Source: an uncultured Prevotellaceae bacterium (GTDB lineage Bacteria > Bacteroidota > Bacteroidia > Bacteroidales > Bacteroidaceae). From it: a stretch of 38,311 bases of DNA. Below, in pieces: positions 19,072 through 30,800 of this stretch (the first letter of the stretch is position 1; each line of letters opens with the position of its first letter). The stretch spans positions 16,629 through 54,939 of the forward strand of contig CACWNV010000036.1 in NCBI GenBank assembly GCA_902762325.1, given 5' to 3'. A model generated the notes under the pieces. It was not told where the DNA came from. It ran no database searches and was given only the letters and a program-made list of their open reading frames with translations. The position numbers and the translations under genes were made by a program.

Positions 19072-20961
19072 ATGAGAAGGGTACTGCTAACCACCGTTTT
19101 TGGCACCTTGATGTTTCTTTCCTTTGCCACAGTTTTGTCTGCAAAGGGGAGAAAAATGGCTTCACCTGACGGGAAGCTGACACTTGTGGCCAAGGACGGT
19201 GGTTTTATTTTGAGTTATGGAAATCAGCAGATGCTTGACATGCCGGTTGTCGGCATGGGCTCTGTGATTCCGAGTCGCATGCCTGCATTTCAGTTTGCAG
19301 GTCGTGCAATTTCCGATTACAAGATGCTTGCTGGAAAGCGGAAAGTTTGTAAGAATACTGCTAATGAGTATCAAGTCCAGCTCAGTAAGCAAATAAAACT
19401 TATCCTCAGACTTTATGACGATGGACTGGCTTTTCGATATGAATTGACAGGACTGAATGGTGTTCTGCCGCCACAGGAGCAGACGGTATTTAGAATTTCG
19501 GAGGGAACCCGCCGCTGGATGCAGCAGTGGGCAGAGTCTTATGAGGGATTCTTTCCGCTCTCTGAGACTGCAAAAGTTAAGCCCGTACCGTCCTTTGGAC
19601 CGCAGAGCGTGACCGCTGACGGATGGAACAGCCGTTGGGGCTATCCCGCACTGCTCGAACCTCACGACGGTCTGTTTGCCTTGATCACCGAGTCTGACAT
19701 CGAGCGTCAGCAGAGTGCTTCATGTCTCTACAATGACAAGGAGACGGAACTGTTCCGTGTCTGTCCTGACAAAAACGAGACGAAACTGAATGGCAGCTGG
19801 CATACTCCCTGGAGGGTGGTCATTGTCGGCTCATTGGCTGATATAGTGGCATCGACGCTCGTTACCGATGTAGCCGAGCCATGCCGTCTGTCAGATGTCA
19901 GCTGGATCAGTCCCGGTGTCGTTTCCTGGGTCTATTGGGCATATAATCATGGCTCTTCCGACTTTGACATCATCCGCAAATATGTAGACATGGCGGTAAA
20001 GCTCCGTCTTCCCTATGTGCTGATTGATGCTGAGTGGGATGAGATGAAGAACGGAAAGACGGTCGAGGATGCCATTGCCTATGCCAGGGAATGTGGTGTG
20101 AAGCCGATGATTTGGTACAACTCGTCAGTAGGCTGGATTGATGGAGCGCCTGGTCCGAAGTTTCGCCTGAACAAGCCCGAAGACCGTGAACGTGAGTTTG
20201 CGTGGTGTGAGCGGCTGGGAGTGGCTGGAGTGAAGATCGACTTCTTCTCTGGAGACAACCAGATGAACATGGATTATTGCATTGACCTGTTGGAAAGTGC
20301 TGCCCGGCATCATCTGCTCGTCAACTTCCATGGTGCCACCATTCCCCGCGGCTGGCAGCGGACCTATCCCAACCTGCTCTCGACAGAGGGTGTCTATGGG
20401 GCTGAATGGTACAACAATGTACCGACCTTTACGAAGAAGGCGGCAGCCCATAATGCCACACTTCCTTTTACGCGCAATGTCATCGGTCCGATGGACTACA
20501 CCCCTTGTGCTTTTTCTGATTCCCAGCATCCGCATATCACCAGTCATGCCCACGAGCTGGCTCTTACGGTGGTCTTCGAGTCAGGTCTGCAGCATCTCGC
20601 TGACAGACCAGAGAGTTTCCTGGCTCAGCCTGATGAGGTGCAGCAGTTCCTTGGCAGTCTTCCTGTGGCGTGGGATGAGACACGACTGCTGGCGGGCTAT
20701 CCGGGAGACCATGTCGTGATGGCACGTCGTGCGGGTGATGTATGGTATGTTGCAGGAATAAATGGCAGGGACGATAGTCGGGATTTGCCGTTGGCGTTAA
20801 AAGGCATTGTCAAGTCTGACAGCCGTATTCTGCTTTTCGCCGATGATAGTCAGCAGGAACGTGCCTGGCAGATTTCCCGTCCTTCAGCCAACCGTCTGCC
20901 TTCAGCCGTCCCGTGTCGTGCACGTGGAGGTTTTGTTTTGGTTATCAATAATAATAAATAG
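19072..20961 (+). CDS. Second GH97 retaining-type alpha-glycosidase
   Basis: The frame is open from a GTG at 19006, but the ATG at 19072 starts a proper signal peptide (residues 1-24, ending VLSA) and gives 629 residues. The GH97 fold is recognisable: an N-terminal beta-sandwich, then a barrel with VKIDFFSGD (Asp390, retaining nucleophile position) and Glu445 (GAEW) 55 residues later, the same spacing as in the first GH97. Outside the catalytic motifs the two GH97 proteins differ widely, so they probably have different substrates rather than being a recent duplication. The next gene starts 2 nt downstream. Confidence 0.84.
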   Translation: MRRVLLTTVFGTLMFLSFATVLSAKGRKMASPDGKLTLVAKDGGFILSYGNQQMLDMPVVGMGSVIPSRMPAFQFAGRAISDYKMLAGKRKVCKNTANEYQVQLSKQIKLILRLYDDGLAFRYELTGLNGVLPPQEQTVFRISEGTRRWMQQWAESYEGFFPLSETAKVKPVPSFGPQSVTADGWNSRWGYPALLEPHDGLFALITESDIERQQSASCLYNDKETELFRVCPDKNETKLNGSWHTPWRVVIVGSLADIVASTLVTDVAEPCRLSDVSWISPGVVSWVYWAYNHGSSDFDIIRKYVDMAVKLRLPYVLIDAEWDEMKNGKTVEDAIAYARECGVKPMIWYNSSVGWIDGAPGPKFRLNKPEDREREFAWCERLGVAGVKIDFFSGDNQMNMDYCIDLLESAARHHLLVNFHGATIPRGWQRTYPNLLSTEGVYGAEWYNNVPTFTKKAAAHNATLPFTRNVIGPMDYTPCAFSDSQHPHITSHAHELALTVVFESGLQHLADRPESFLAQPDEVQQFLGSLPVAWDETRLLAGYPGDHVVMARRAGDVWYVAGINGRDDSRDLPLALKGIVKSDSRILLFADDSQQERAWQISRPSANRLPSAVPCRARGGFVLVINNNK

Positions 20962-20963
20962 AT

Positions 20964-23702
20964 ATGAAAAGAATGAATAGAAAGACGTGCATCATGCTTG
21001 TCGCTATGTTCCTCATGGCAGTTGGAATGTCCGTGAAGGCGCAGAACCCTTTTGTACAGACATGGTTTACCAGTGACCCTGCACCGATGGTTCACGATGG
21101 AACGATGTATGTCTATACCGGACATGATGAAGACCGTGCCGACTTCTTCTGGATGCAGGAGTGGCGAGTCTATTCCACACGCGACATGGTGAACTGGACC
21201 GACCACGGTTCTCCGCTGGCTCTGGAGAGTTTCTCCTGGGCTGATGACAGGGCTTGGGCAAGTCAGTGCATCGAGCGCGATGGTAAGTTTTACTGGTACA
21301 TCTGTGCCCATTCCAGGTTGTCAAAAGGAATGGCTATCGGTGTGGCTGTCGGCGATTCACCAACAGGACCTTTCCGTGATGCCATCGGCAAACCGCTGTT
21401 TGAGAACGGGTCCTGGGATCATATCGATCCGACCGTGTTCATCGATGACGACGGACAGGCTTGGCTCTACTGGGGCAATCCCCGTGTCTATTATCTGAAG
21501 CTGAATCGTGACATGATTTCCTACGAAGGAGAACTGGGCATGTTGCCGATGACGGAAGAAGCCTTTGGCTCTCCTGCTATGGACAAGCGCGAGAAAGGCC
21601 GCAAGTATAAGGATTCATACGTGGAAGGACCATGGATTACCAAGCGCAAGGGCGTCTATCAGCTGCTCTATGCCGCAGGTGGTGTGCCTGAGCATATCTC
21701 CTACAGTACGGCTCCGTCGCCGACAGGCCCGTGGACTTATGCAGGAGAGATTATGCCGTTGAGTGATACCGGCTCGTTCACCAACCACTGCGGTGTTGCC
21801 GATTACAAGGGACACAGCTATTTCTTCTATCACACAGGAAAGCTGCCCGGTGGCGGCGGATTCGGAAGAAGTGTGGCAGTGGAGGAATTCAACTACAATG
21901 CAGATGGCTCGTTTCCGACCATTCTTCCCACTGCGGATGGGGTGAAGCCCGTGGATGTGTTCTCTCCCTATCGACGGGTGGAGGCAGAGACGATGGCTTT
22001 CTCCAATGGCGTCAAGAGCGAACAGAATGCTGAGACGGGTGTCTACGTGTCGGACATTCATAACGGTGACTATATCAAGCTTCAGGCCGTTGACTTCGGA
22101 CAGCGCATCCCCCGTACCTTTACAGCCCGTGTGGCAAGTGCGTTGCGTGGTGGAACCATCGAGCTGCATACCGACAGCGTTGCCGGACCGATGCTGGTCA
22201 GATTGCGTGTTCCTCATACCGGCGGATGGGAGAAGTGGCAGACCTTGACAGCCGACCTGACAGCCATCGCGACAGGTGTCCATGACCTGTACCTTGTCTT
22301 CAAAGGAAGGAAAGGACCGAAGCTCTTTAATTTTGACTGGTGGGAGGTGCGCTCGCTCGAGCAGTGCAACATGCCGCTCTTCCAGACCAAGTATACAGCT
22401 GATCCCGCGCCTCTCGTTGTGGGAGACACTCTGTTTGTCTATACCTCACACGATGCCTCTCCAGAAGACATCCCCGACGAGAACGAGAAAGGCTCAGCTG
22501 GCTTTTTCATGTACGACTGGCTGTTGTGGTCGACCACCGACATGGTGAACTGGACAGAGCACGGGGCTGTGGCTTCCTTGAAAGACTTCTCTTGGCGTAG
22601 CCGTGAGAACGGGGCATGGGCGATTCAGACCGTTGAGCGCAATGGCAAGTATTATCTCTATGCACCGCTGCACGGTCATGGCATCGGTGTGCTCACTGCC
22701 GACTCTCCCTATGGACCTTTCAGCGATCCGCTGAAGAAACCGATAGTATGGGATCAGTCCAACTGGTATGACATCGACCCCAGCGTGTTTACCGATGACG
22801 ACGGACAGACGTATATGTACTGGGGCAACCCTTATACGTACTATGCACGACTGAATGACGACATGATTTCCCTGAAAGACAGCGTCGTGCGTCTTCCTTA
22901 TCATATAGAACATTACCAGGAAGGACCGTGGTTCTACAAGCGCAATGGCCATTATTATCTGGGCTATGCCTCTACCTGTTGTCCCGAGGCGCTGGGCTAT
23001 GCCATGAGCGACTCGCCCACCGGACCGTGGGAGAGCAAGGGCTATATCATGCGCCCGACAGAGCGCGACAGGGGAAATCATCCGGGCATTGTCGACTACA
23101 AAGGACATTCGTATGTCTTCGGACAGAACTACGACCTGATGCATCTGGATACTTTCGTACACCATGAGCGTCGTTCGGTTTCCGCTACGGAAATCAATTA
23201 TCTGCCTGACGGCACGATAGCCGAGGTTCCCTACTGGCTCGACCAGCAGCCGATGAAGCAGCTGCACTGGCTCAATCCCTATCAGCGTGTCGAGGCAGAG
23301 ACCATGGCATGGGGATACGGACTCAAGACAGCCAAGATGGGAATAGAGAATACGGGCGTCGTAGAGAAGATGCCGTTCTCCACTGGAAAGAAGAATATGT
23401 ATGTCACCAACATCGACAACGGCGAGTACATCCGCTTGCGCGGGGTGGACTTTGGTTCCGTAGGTGCAAAGCAGTTCACCCTCTCGGCAGCTGCAACAGG
23501 GAGCTGCACCGTTACGCTGCGACTCGACAGTGCCGATGGTCCTGTGATTGGTGTGTCAACCGTCAAGCCTTCAGGTAACTTGGATAAGTATAAATCCTTC
23601 GGAACAAAGGTAAAGAATGCCAATGGTGTTCATGACCTCTACATCTGTTTCGATAACGCCAGTGGGGATATTCGACTCGACTGGTGGACTTTCAAGAAGT
23701 AA
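20964..23702 (+). CDS. Double GH43-CBM6 protein
   Basis: After a signal peptide (1-26), a GH43-CBM6 module occurs twice. The first GH43 (about 30-325) has Asp38, Asp155 and Glu221, followed by CBM6 at about 336-465. The second GH43 (about 470-760) has Asp480, Asp605 and Glu653, followed by CBM6 at about 770-912. Both active sites keep the three GH43 acids, and the motifs TADPAP/TSDPAP and DDDGQxxxYWGNP are nearly identical in each half. This points to an internal duplication with both copies likely active. Expected activities are arabinofuranosidase and/or xylosidase, the CBM6 domains binding xylan. Confidence 0.87.
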   Translation: MKRMNRKTCIMLVAMFLMAVGMSVKAQNPFVQTWFTSDPAPMVHDGTMYVYTGHDEDRADFFWMQEWRVYSTRDMVNWTDHGSPLALESFSWADDRAWASQCIERDGKFYWYICAHSRLSKGMAIGVAVGDSPTGPFRDAIGKPLFENGSWDHIDPTVFIDDDGQAWLYWGNPRVYYLKLNRDMISYEGELGMLPMTEEAFGSPAMDKREKGRKYKDSYVEGPWITKRKGVYQLLYAAGGVPEHISYSTAPSPTGPWTYAGEIMPLSDTGSFTNHCGVADYKGHSYFFYHTGKLPGGGGFGRSVAVEEFNYNADGSFPTILPTADGVKPVDVFSPYRRVEAETMAFSNGVKSEQNAETGVYVSDIHNGDYIKLQAVDFGQRIPRTFTARVASALRGGTIELHTDSVAGPMLVRLRVPHTGGWEKWQTLTADLTAIATGVHDLYLVFKGRKGPKLFNFDWWEVRSLEQCNMPLFQTKYTADPAPLVVGDTLFVYTSHDASPEDIPDENEKGSAGFFMYDWLLWSTTDMVNWTEHGAVASLKDFSWRSRENGAWAIQTVERNGKYYLYAPLHGHGIGVLTADSPYGPFSDPLKKPIVWDQSNWYDIDPSVFTDDDGQTYMYWGNPYTYYARLNDDMISLKDSVVRLPYHIEHYQEGPWFYKRNGHYYLGYASTCCPEALGYAMSDSPTGPWESKGYIMRPTERDRGNHPGIVDYKGHSYVFGQNYDLMHLDTFVHHERRSVSATEINYLPDGTIAEVPYWLDQQPMKQLHWLNPYQRVEAETMAWGYGLKTAKMGIENTGVVEKMPFSTGKKNMYVTNIDNGEYIRLRGVDFGSVGAKQFTLSAAATGSCTVTLRLDSADGPVIGVSTVKPSGNLDKYKSFGTKVKNANGVHDLYICFDNASGDIRLDWWTFKK

Positions 23703-25949
<2,247 letters not shown>

Positions 25950-25986
25950 GAAATCATCCCCCTTTGAGGGGTTCATCCAATAGTTT

Positions 25987-26040
25987 ATTCGGTATAAGAA
26001 GAGGTTTCCTTTTGCCTCTTCTTATGCCGAATTTCTTTTT
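25987..26040 (+). terminator. Rho-independent terminator of the enzyme operon
   Basis: An 18-bp stem (25987-26004 against 26015-26032, with one G-U pair) and a 10-nt loop, followed by TTCTTTTT. It starts 37 nt after the GH10-CE1 stop. Confidence 0.9.
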
Positions 26041-26093
26041 CTATTGAAAGACTCGTCATGTCAAACTTCTCTGGATTTATAGAAAGCAAAGAA

Positions 26094-26270
26094 GATGCCG
26101 ATAGACAGATTGGGGCTGTTGCAAAGAAGATGCCGATAAGCAGATTGGGGCTGTTTGCAATGAAGATGCCGATATGCAGATTGGGCAGTTCGCAAAGAAT
26201 ATGCCGATAAGCAGATTGGGGATGTTTGCAGTGAAGATGCCGATAAGCAGATTGGGCAGTTCGCAAAGAA
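26094..26270. repeat. Five tandem 35/36-bp repeats
   Basis: Units at 26094-26128 (35), 26129-26164 (36), 26165-26199 (35), 26200-26235 (36) and 26236-26270 (35), sharing the start GATGCCGATAAGCAGATTGG. Units 3 and 5 carry GGGCAGTTCGCAAAGAA and units 2 and 4 carry a GGGG(C/A)TGTTTGCA(A/G)TGAA ending, so two subtypes alternate. A partial unit starts at 26271 and runs into the inverted repeat. There are no unique spacers, so this is not CRISPR. One minus-strand frame stays open across it, but a 71-bp double unit is not a multiple of three and nothing there looks like a protein. Confidence 0.88.
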
Positions 26271-26520
26271 GATGCCAGAGGCATCAGACAATGGTAGCCA
26301 GCCATACAGAAACGCCGTTAGGTGTTTCGAAATGGCTGGTATGGGATTGTCCCCCAATAATATAAGCCTGCCTTTATGGTAGGCGACATGGGCTGCTTAT
26401 GTCCCTTACCTACGGCAAGGATCCGGGTGTGTGGTGTCGCTTTTCCAGCCATTTCGCCGTACTCATAGGCACGGCTGTATGGCTGGCTACCATTGTCTAA
26501 TGCCTACGGCATTCCTTCTG
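26271..26520. repeat. Long imperfect inverted repeat with small hairpins
   Basis: The 24 nt at 26286-26309 (AGACAATGGTAGCCAGCC followed by ATACAG) are perfectly reverse-complemented at 26475-26498. The arms extend with mismatches on both sides: GATGCC-AGA-GGCATC (26271-26285) faces AATGCC-TAC-GGCATT (26499-26513), each itself a hairpin. CGAAATGGCTGG near 26328 faces CCAGCCATTTCG near 26447. The roughly 165-nt interior holds further small palindromes and no gene. It resembles a non-coding mobile-type repeat (MITE-like), but no target duplication was confirmed. Confidence 0.7.
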
Positions 26521-26639
26521 GTGCGACACAACACAAATCTAACATCTAACGGCACTTCCTTCCCTTGCGGCACGACACAAATCTAACGCTAACGGCATTC
26601 CCTCTGTTCTGTCACAATCCCCCACCTAACTGCCGAATG

Positions 26640-26850
26640 CGCCCCTGAAAGGGGTATTGAGCCACCAGCCCAGGGTAACACCCTGGGGTAACAGGAACGT
26701 AACAACCGGTGCGCCCTACAGGGGCAAAAGCTTTATCGCTAAGGGAATGCTTATGCCCCTCCAGGGCGGAATCATCACACGACATACAACACCCAGGGCG
26801 TTGCCCTGGGCTATTTGTTTTTTGGCCCTCCAGGCCGCCGATGCACAGAC
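26640..26850. repeat. Cluster of GC-rich hairpins
   Basis: Successive short palindromes include CCCCTGAAAGGGG, CCAGGGTAACACCCTGG, GCCCTACAGGGGC, GCCCTCCAGGGC-type and CCCAGGGCGTTGCCCTGGG. Such hairpin clusters are common between genes in Bacteroidales. The short open frame at 26657-26860 is a by-product of this repeat, not a gene. Confidence 0.6.
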
Positions 26851-26950
26851 GAATTGTTGATTAATCCCAATCTGCGATATGATGGATTGGTTACATGAAG
26901 ATTATGATGCCAGAGGCATTTTCTTTTGTTGGGGAAATAATATGAAAAAT

Positions 26951-27205
26951 CCCGACAGAAACTTGTCGGGGAAAAGTGACGAAAGAGAAGTTAAAATCTG
27001 TAAAAACCGATTCTTCACTCTTCATTCTTTATTCTTCATTTTATGAAAGGTAAGCTTTCGCAGCGCGAAACATAAGCTTTGACCACGCCAAAGACCATGT
27101 TTCATCGTCTCAAACATCACCTTTCACACGACGAAACCTTACCTTTCGCGCAGTGAAACCTAAGCTCTCGCAAATTTGGATTTTGTAAACCATCCGATTA
27201 CAAAT
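26951..27205. repeat. Right copy of the bracketing inverted repeat
   Basis: The reverse complement of this stretch matches 15-257 in order and spacing. It opens with a small hairpin (CCCGACA/TGTCGGG, 26951-26970) that is only partly kept in the left copy. From there to the GTAAACC end at about 27191 the match continues with scattered substitutions. The two copies therefore face each other across the 14-gene operon. Confidence 0.85.
27044..27175. repeat. Six tandem 22-bp palindromic units, inverted copy
   Basis: Units at 27044-27065, 27066-27087, 27088-27109, 27110-27131, 27132-27153 and 27154-27175. Cores on the + strand are GGTAAGC, CATAAGC, GACCATG, CATCACC, CCTTACC and CCTAAGC. Read in reverse complement, the three units at positions 3 to 5 carry the same cores in the same order as the left array (GGTGATG, CATGGTC, GCTTATG). 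The outer units have different cores inside conserved AAA/TTT borders. Confidence 0.85.
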
Positions 27206-27852
27206 CAATATCCGTGTAACCATCTGTCAGTCAACAAATTACCGAAAACCTCAAAAAATGGCGTTTTTTCGACCGAACGACCCTTTCGTGACCAATACCC
27301 CCTGTTTTTTGGGCTCAAAATTCGAATAATTCTTGACAAAGTATAGTGTTTACAAATTTTCCACAACAAACTTCCAATTCCCTCCAATGAGGAAGACTCC
27401 GTAAAGCATCAGATATTGTTAACAACCAGTATGAATCTTCAAAAAACAGCCATTTTTCCGGTAAAATTGCCTTTTTCTCTTTAAAATCTCTTTCCGGATA
27501 GTTTTCATGAGGATGTAGACGATAAATAGCGATGTGAAAGTTAATTGACGGATTACACCTTATTATATATATAATAGATTCCTATTTAATATATAACAAT
27601 TATGTATCAAATATAGAAAATTTGTGTCATAACCCGCCATTTGCTTTCTTCTTCGAGAATAATTCTTCAACATCCCTTTTCTCAGCCTTATCTTCGCCAT
27701 TTTTCACTCTAACCCCCTATATTTCGGCATGAAAACAATAATTGATACATTTACAAAGATTCTTGAAACAGAAAATAAAATATGTGAGATTTAAAAAAGC
27801 TAAATTTGCACCGGAAATCTTATGAACTATTAATAATTAAACAATTTAATGT
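27206..27852. other. AT-rich leader without a gene, upstream of susC
   Basis: About 650 bp with no coding frame that looks real. It contains a TTGATACAT motif at 27742-27750 and an inverted one (ATGTATCAA) at 27602-27610, shared with 350-358 ahead of the enzyme operon. Runs of T and A near 27560-27600 are very AT-rich. It probably carries regulator sites for the susC promoter; no regulator gene is in the window. Confidence 0.5.
27801..27808 (+). promoter_or_regulatory. -7 box of the susCD operon
   Basis: TAAATTTG fits TAnnTTTG and lies 45 nt before the susC start, giving a leader of about 40 nt. As with the enzyme operon, no clear -33 TTTG is seen at normal spacing. Confidence 0.6.
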
Positions 27853-30800
27853 ATGTGGAAATCTGTTTTTTCAAGAAAACTCCAATTACTTCTGTTCTTG
27901 GTTTGCTTCATACCACTTGGAGCACTGGCACAGACTGTAAAAGGAACGGTAAGTGATGAGGCAGGTGAGCCGATTATCGGCGCATCAGTGAAGGTTGTCG
28001 GAACAAGCACAGGTAGTGTGACAGATGTTAACGGACAATTCTCCGTCAATGCAGCATCAAATGCCCGTCTGGCCATTTCTTATGTGGGATACATCACAGA
28101 GGAAGTGAATGTTGCCGGCCGTCAGAATGTTGACGTCGTATTAAAAGAAGACAACACAACGTTGAACGACGTGGTTGTTGTCGGTTATGGTACGATGAAA
28201 AAGAAACTCGTGACCGGTGCTACGGTTCAGGTAAAGGGTGAGGACATCGCCAAGCTGAACACCACCAACGCACTCGAAGCTATGCAGTCAAGCACTCCTG
28301 GTGTACAGATCACCCAGGGTTCTGCACAGCCTGGTAAGGGTTACAAGGTTTACATCCGTGGTATCGGTACCATCGGTAACTCTGCACCTCTTTATGTAAT
28401 CGACGGTGTCGCAGGTGGTAGCCTTGATGACATTAACCCCGCTGATATCGAGAGCATCGACGTGCTGAAGGATGCTGCATCTGCCGCTATCTATGGTGCC
28501 CGTGCTGCAAACGGTGTGATCCTCGTTACAACCAGACAGGGTAAGGCTGGTAAAGTTGAAATCACCTATAATGGTGCTATAGGTTGGTCGAACGCCTACA
28601 AGCGTCCGCAGCTTCTCAATGCTCAGCAGTACATGACCATCTTTGACGAGTTCAACTTCAACACCTCTGGTGCTAAGCTCGACTGGTCAGCATACGTACC
28701 GGCAGACATCCTCCAGAAGGTTGCCGATGGCTGGCAGGGTACTGACTGGTGGGATGTATTCAAGAATAAGAATGCCATGCAGAATAACCATTCTGTGACG
28801 TTGACCGGTGGTACTGACAGATCTAAGTTCGCTATGTCTTACACCTATACAGGTAACGAAGGTATCATGGGTGCAGATATGGCTTCTTACTACAAGCGTC
28901 ACACTGTCCGTCTTAACAGTGATCACGTACTCTTGAAGGTGAAGGACTTCGATGCCATCACCATCGGTGAGAACATCTCCTTAGGATTTAACAAGAGTCA
29001 CGACCTTGCTGAGGACGGTATGTACTGGAGCTATGTTCACAGTCTGCTTCAGACCACTCCGCTTATGCCTCAGTATGCAGACAATGGCGACATCTATATC
29101 TATCAGAATCTTGACGATACGCCCGCTTACGGTCAAGGTTGGAACCCCGGTTTGTTCAACAACCCATGGGAAAACCTCACGAAGGGTGGATTCAACTCTC
29201 TGGCAGAGAGCCGCAACTTCAATGGTAGCGCAACCGCATTCGTTACAATCCAGCCTATCAAGGGTCTGAGATTCCGTTCTCAGTTTAACTACAGCTGGGG
29301 TTCAGGTGCCTATCGTAACTTTGGAATGCCGCGTGCCGTATCTGAAGGTACTGGTGTGACGAAGTCATACAACGTCAGCCAGAGCACTTGGTTGAATACC
29401 AATTACTCTATTGAAAACACCATTACATACGATCTGCCTGTCTTCTCAGGTCATAAGATCAGCGCAATGGTCGGTCAGTCTTACCAGAGTACCGGTTGGA
29501 GCACCAACCTCGGTGGATCTAACAAGGTTGCCTATGGCGAACAGCTCGCAACATTGAAGGACTGGAATTCAGCTTGGCTGTCGAACATCAAGCTTGCTGC
29601 TGCTACCGATGCTTCACTGACTGGTAACCCCAATGACGAGGAATATCTTGCTTCTTGGTTCGGTCGTGTGAACTGGGACTACAATGAGACCTATATGGCT
29701 ACCTTAATCATGCGTTATGATGGTTCAAGTATCTTCTCTGACGGTCACCGTTGGGGTGCCTTCCCATCAATCTCTGCTGGTTGGGTTATCAGCAATGAGC
29801 CATTCATGGACAGCACTAAGAGCTGGTTAGACTTCTTGAAGATTCGTGCATCTTGGGGTCAGAACGGTAACAACCGTATCAACAAGTACCAGTATCTTGC
29901 TACAGTTGCTCTGTCTGGTGATGCTGGCGACAGTGGTTACAAGTTCGCTTCTGATATGGAGACCTCTACCAGTGGTACCCCGCATACTGGTGCTTATGCA
30001 AACATCGTACCTAATCCAGAAGTCACTTGGGAGACTTCTGAGCAGCTTGACCTCGGTTTCGATGCTCGTTTCCTCAACAACCGTTTGGGCTTGAACTTCG
30101 ACTGGTATAAGAAGACAACTAAGGACTGGCTGATTGGTGGTCCGCTGAAGGCCATCTATGGTACCAATCCTGCATACATCAATGGTGGTGACGTTCGGAA
30201 TACAGGTGTTGAGCTTGCTCTCTCATGGAATGACAGAGTGGGTAAGGACTTCAACTACAACATCGGTGTGAACCTTGCTACCAATAAGAACAAGGTTGTC
30301 CGTATTGCTAATGAGAACCACTATTTGAATGGTCCTGGTGGTGTCCTTTCACAAGGTACAGAATTCCTCTATCGTGCTGAGGAAGGCAAGCCTCTCGGAT
30401 ACTTCTTCGGAATGTCCTACAGCGGTATCTGGCAGAATCAGGAGCAGATCGACGCTGCACGCGCAGCTGGCAAGGCTGTTCTTGACAACGCACAGCCCGG
30501 TGACTGCATCTGGGACGACTGGAATGGTGATGGCGTGATTACTCATGCTGAAGGTAACATTACCGACCGTCATGAGATTGGTAATCCTAACCCGGACGTA
30601 ACCCTTGGTATTAACCTCGGTTTGACATGGAGAGGTCTTGACTTCGCTATCAACGGTGCAGGTGCATTTGGTATGCAGATTATGCGTTCTTACCGTTCAT
30701 TCGGTGACGATCCTGACCAGAACTACGATACAACTATTCTGAATCGTTGGCATGGTGAGGGTACCTCTAACGAGCAGCCGCGTATTTCTGCTACTGGTCA

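Noticed and set aside
26094-26270. CRISPR array
   Set aside because: Repeats abut directly with no unique spacers and there are no cas genes; the same holds for the 22-bp arrays.
25985-26357. Minus-strand repetitive open frames rich in Ser, Cys, Ile and Leu
   Set aside because: They are read through the 35/36-bp repeats. The repeat period is not a multiple of three and there is no promoter or family match.
26657-26860. 67-codon open frame on the + strand
   Set aside because: It consists of GC-rich palindromic repeat sequence; the composition and hairpins explain it without a protein.
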